Source of the DNA: Myxococcales bacterium UBA1203
Lineage (GTDB): Bacteria > Myxococcota > Myxococcia > Myxococcales > UBA5297
Length of the DNA: 23,453 nucleotides
NCBI GenBank assembly: GCA_002309695.1
Contig: DBXV01000024.1
Span: 156-23,608, forward strand
Reading direction: 5' to 3'
In this document: piece by piece, positions 23,160 through 23,453 of the stretch
Position numbering within the stretch: position 1 is the first letter of the stretch
Layout of the letters: the number at the start of each line of letters is the position of its first letter
Notes under the pieces: generated by a model
The model's database searches: none
Told to the model about the DNA's origin: nothing
The model's input: the letters and a program-made list of their open reading frames with translations, nothing else
Made by a program: the position numbers and the translations under genes

Positions 23160-23453
23160 AGACGGCCCGGTGTTCAGGTTTTTGGACGGCTGTCCTGACA
23201 CCGATTTTTCTGACTGCCGCCGGCAGCGGTGCCGCCTGGGGAGGGGAAAAGGCGGCTGGTTCTTCTGCCTCGTGGCATTTTTCGACGGCAGATGAAGAGG
23301 CCGCGCCGCCTTCGGGAACGTTCTCCATCCTCTCGTCTGAATCGTCTTCTGAGTCGTCTGATGAAGAGGCTGAAGGAGATGCCGGGCAGTCCGCTGCTGC
23401 TCCGTCTCCTGCTCCTGCGGGCGCTGACGGGCTGTCCGGCCGGCTGGCTCCCG
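23156..23453 (+). CDS. Secreted Ser/Ala/Glu-rich protein (3' partial)
   Basis: The ATG at 23156 overlaps the stop of the upstream gene (ATGA), and the frame stays open for 99 codons to the window edge. Residues 1-29 look like a Sec signal peptide: a basic start (MKTARC), a hydrophobic core (WTAVLTPIFLTAAG), and a likely cleavage after AAWG. The mature part seen so far is low-complexity Ser/Glu/Ala/Pro, probably a linker ahead of a domain outside the window. Function is unknown. Confidence 0.7.
   Translation, partial: MKTARCSGFWTAVLTPIFLTAAGSGAAWGGEKAAGSSASWHFSTADEEAAPPSGTFSILSSESSSESSDEEAEGDAGQSAAAPSPAPAGADGLSGRLAP

Overview
The window is GC-rich throughout (by eye about 60-65% G+C, with frequent GTG/TTG starts) and densely coded. 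The combination of a very large single-pass TPR protein with a GYF-like domain, a lipoprotein with a Cys-rich module, Asn-rich linker and formylglycine-generating-enzyme-like fold, and Ala/Pro/Glu-rich tails suggests a deltaproteobacterial or Myxococcota-like bacterium. That assignment is inference only; no rRNA or other phylogenetic marker was analysed. I saw no tRNA, rRNA, CRISPR array, insertion sequence or phage gene.

Layout. (1) 1-4044, plus strand: the 3' part of a large TPR protein whose 5' end lies outside the window. It converges, across a strong bidirectional terminator, on (2) a minus-strand secreted lipoprotein with an FGE-like domain (4153-5346). (3) 5569-10388, minus strand: mutS, translationally coupled to an upstream gene encoding HARE-HTH-like domains plus a degenerate Mrr-like nuclease domain. 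(4) 10750-12024, minus strand: an RlmL-type THUMP/methyltransferase, divergent from (5) a membrane-anchored tandem DsbA-like thioredoxin protein (12312-13868, plus strand), which ends in another bidirectional terminator.

(6) 13970-20805 is a tightly packed eight-gene minus-strand cluster, read acpS, plsC-like acyltransferase, acyl carrier protein, six-TM COG4648-like membrane protein, acyl/aryl AMP ligase fused to a hotdog dehydratase, GT2 glycosyltransferase, LpxL-like acyltransferase, coaD. Most junctions overlap by a few bases. Content and order resemble the first half of aryl-polyene (APE) clusters, but no ketosynthase, ketoreductase, thioesterase or exporter is present here. The cluster begins and ends with phosphopantetheine enzymes (CoaD makes the CoA precursor, AcpS loads the ACP). 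The simplest reading is a module that activates an acyl or aryl acid, loads it on a dedicated ACP, and attaches a product to a lipid or glycolipid at the membrane.

(7) 21066-23453, plus strand: an 87-residue protein with 24 basic and no acidic residues and a six-glycine GxxxG zipper; tpiA; a degenerate methyltransferase-like protein; and the 5' part of a secreted Ser/Ala/Glu-rich protein that runs off the end. Intrinsic terminators separate the first three of these.

The most unusual items are the truncated APE-like cluster with its fused ligase-dehydratase, the acid-free glycine-zipper protein, and the apparently inactive Mrr-like protein coupled to mutS.
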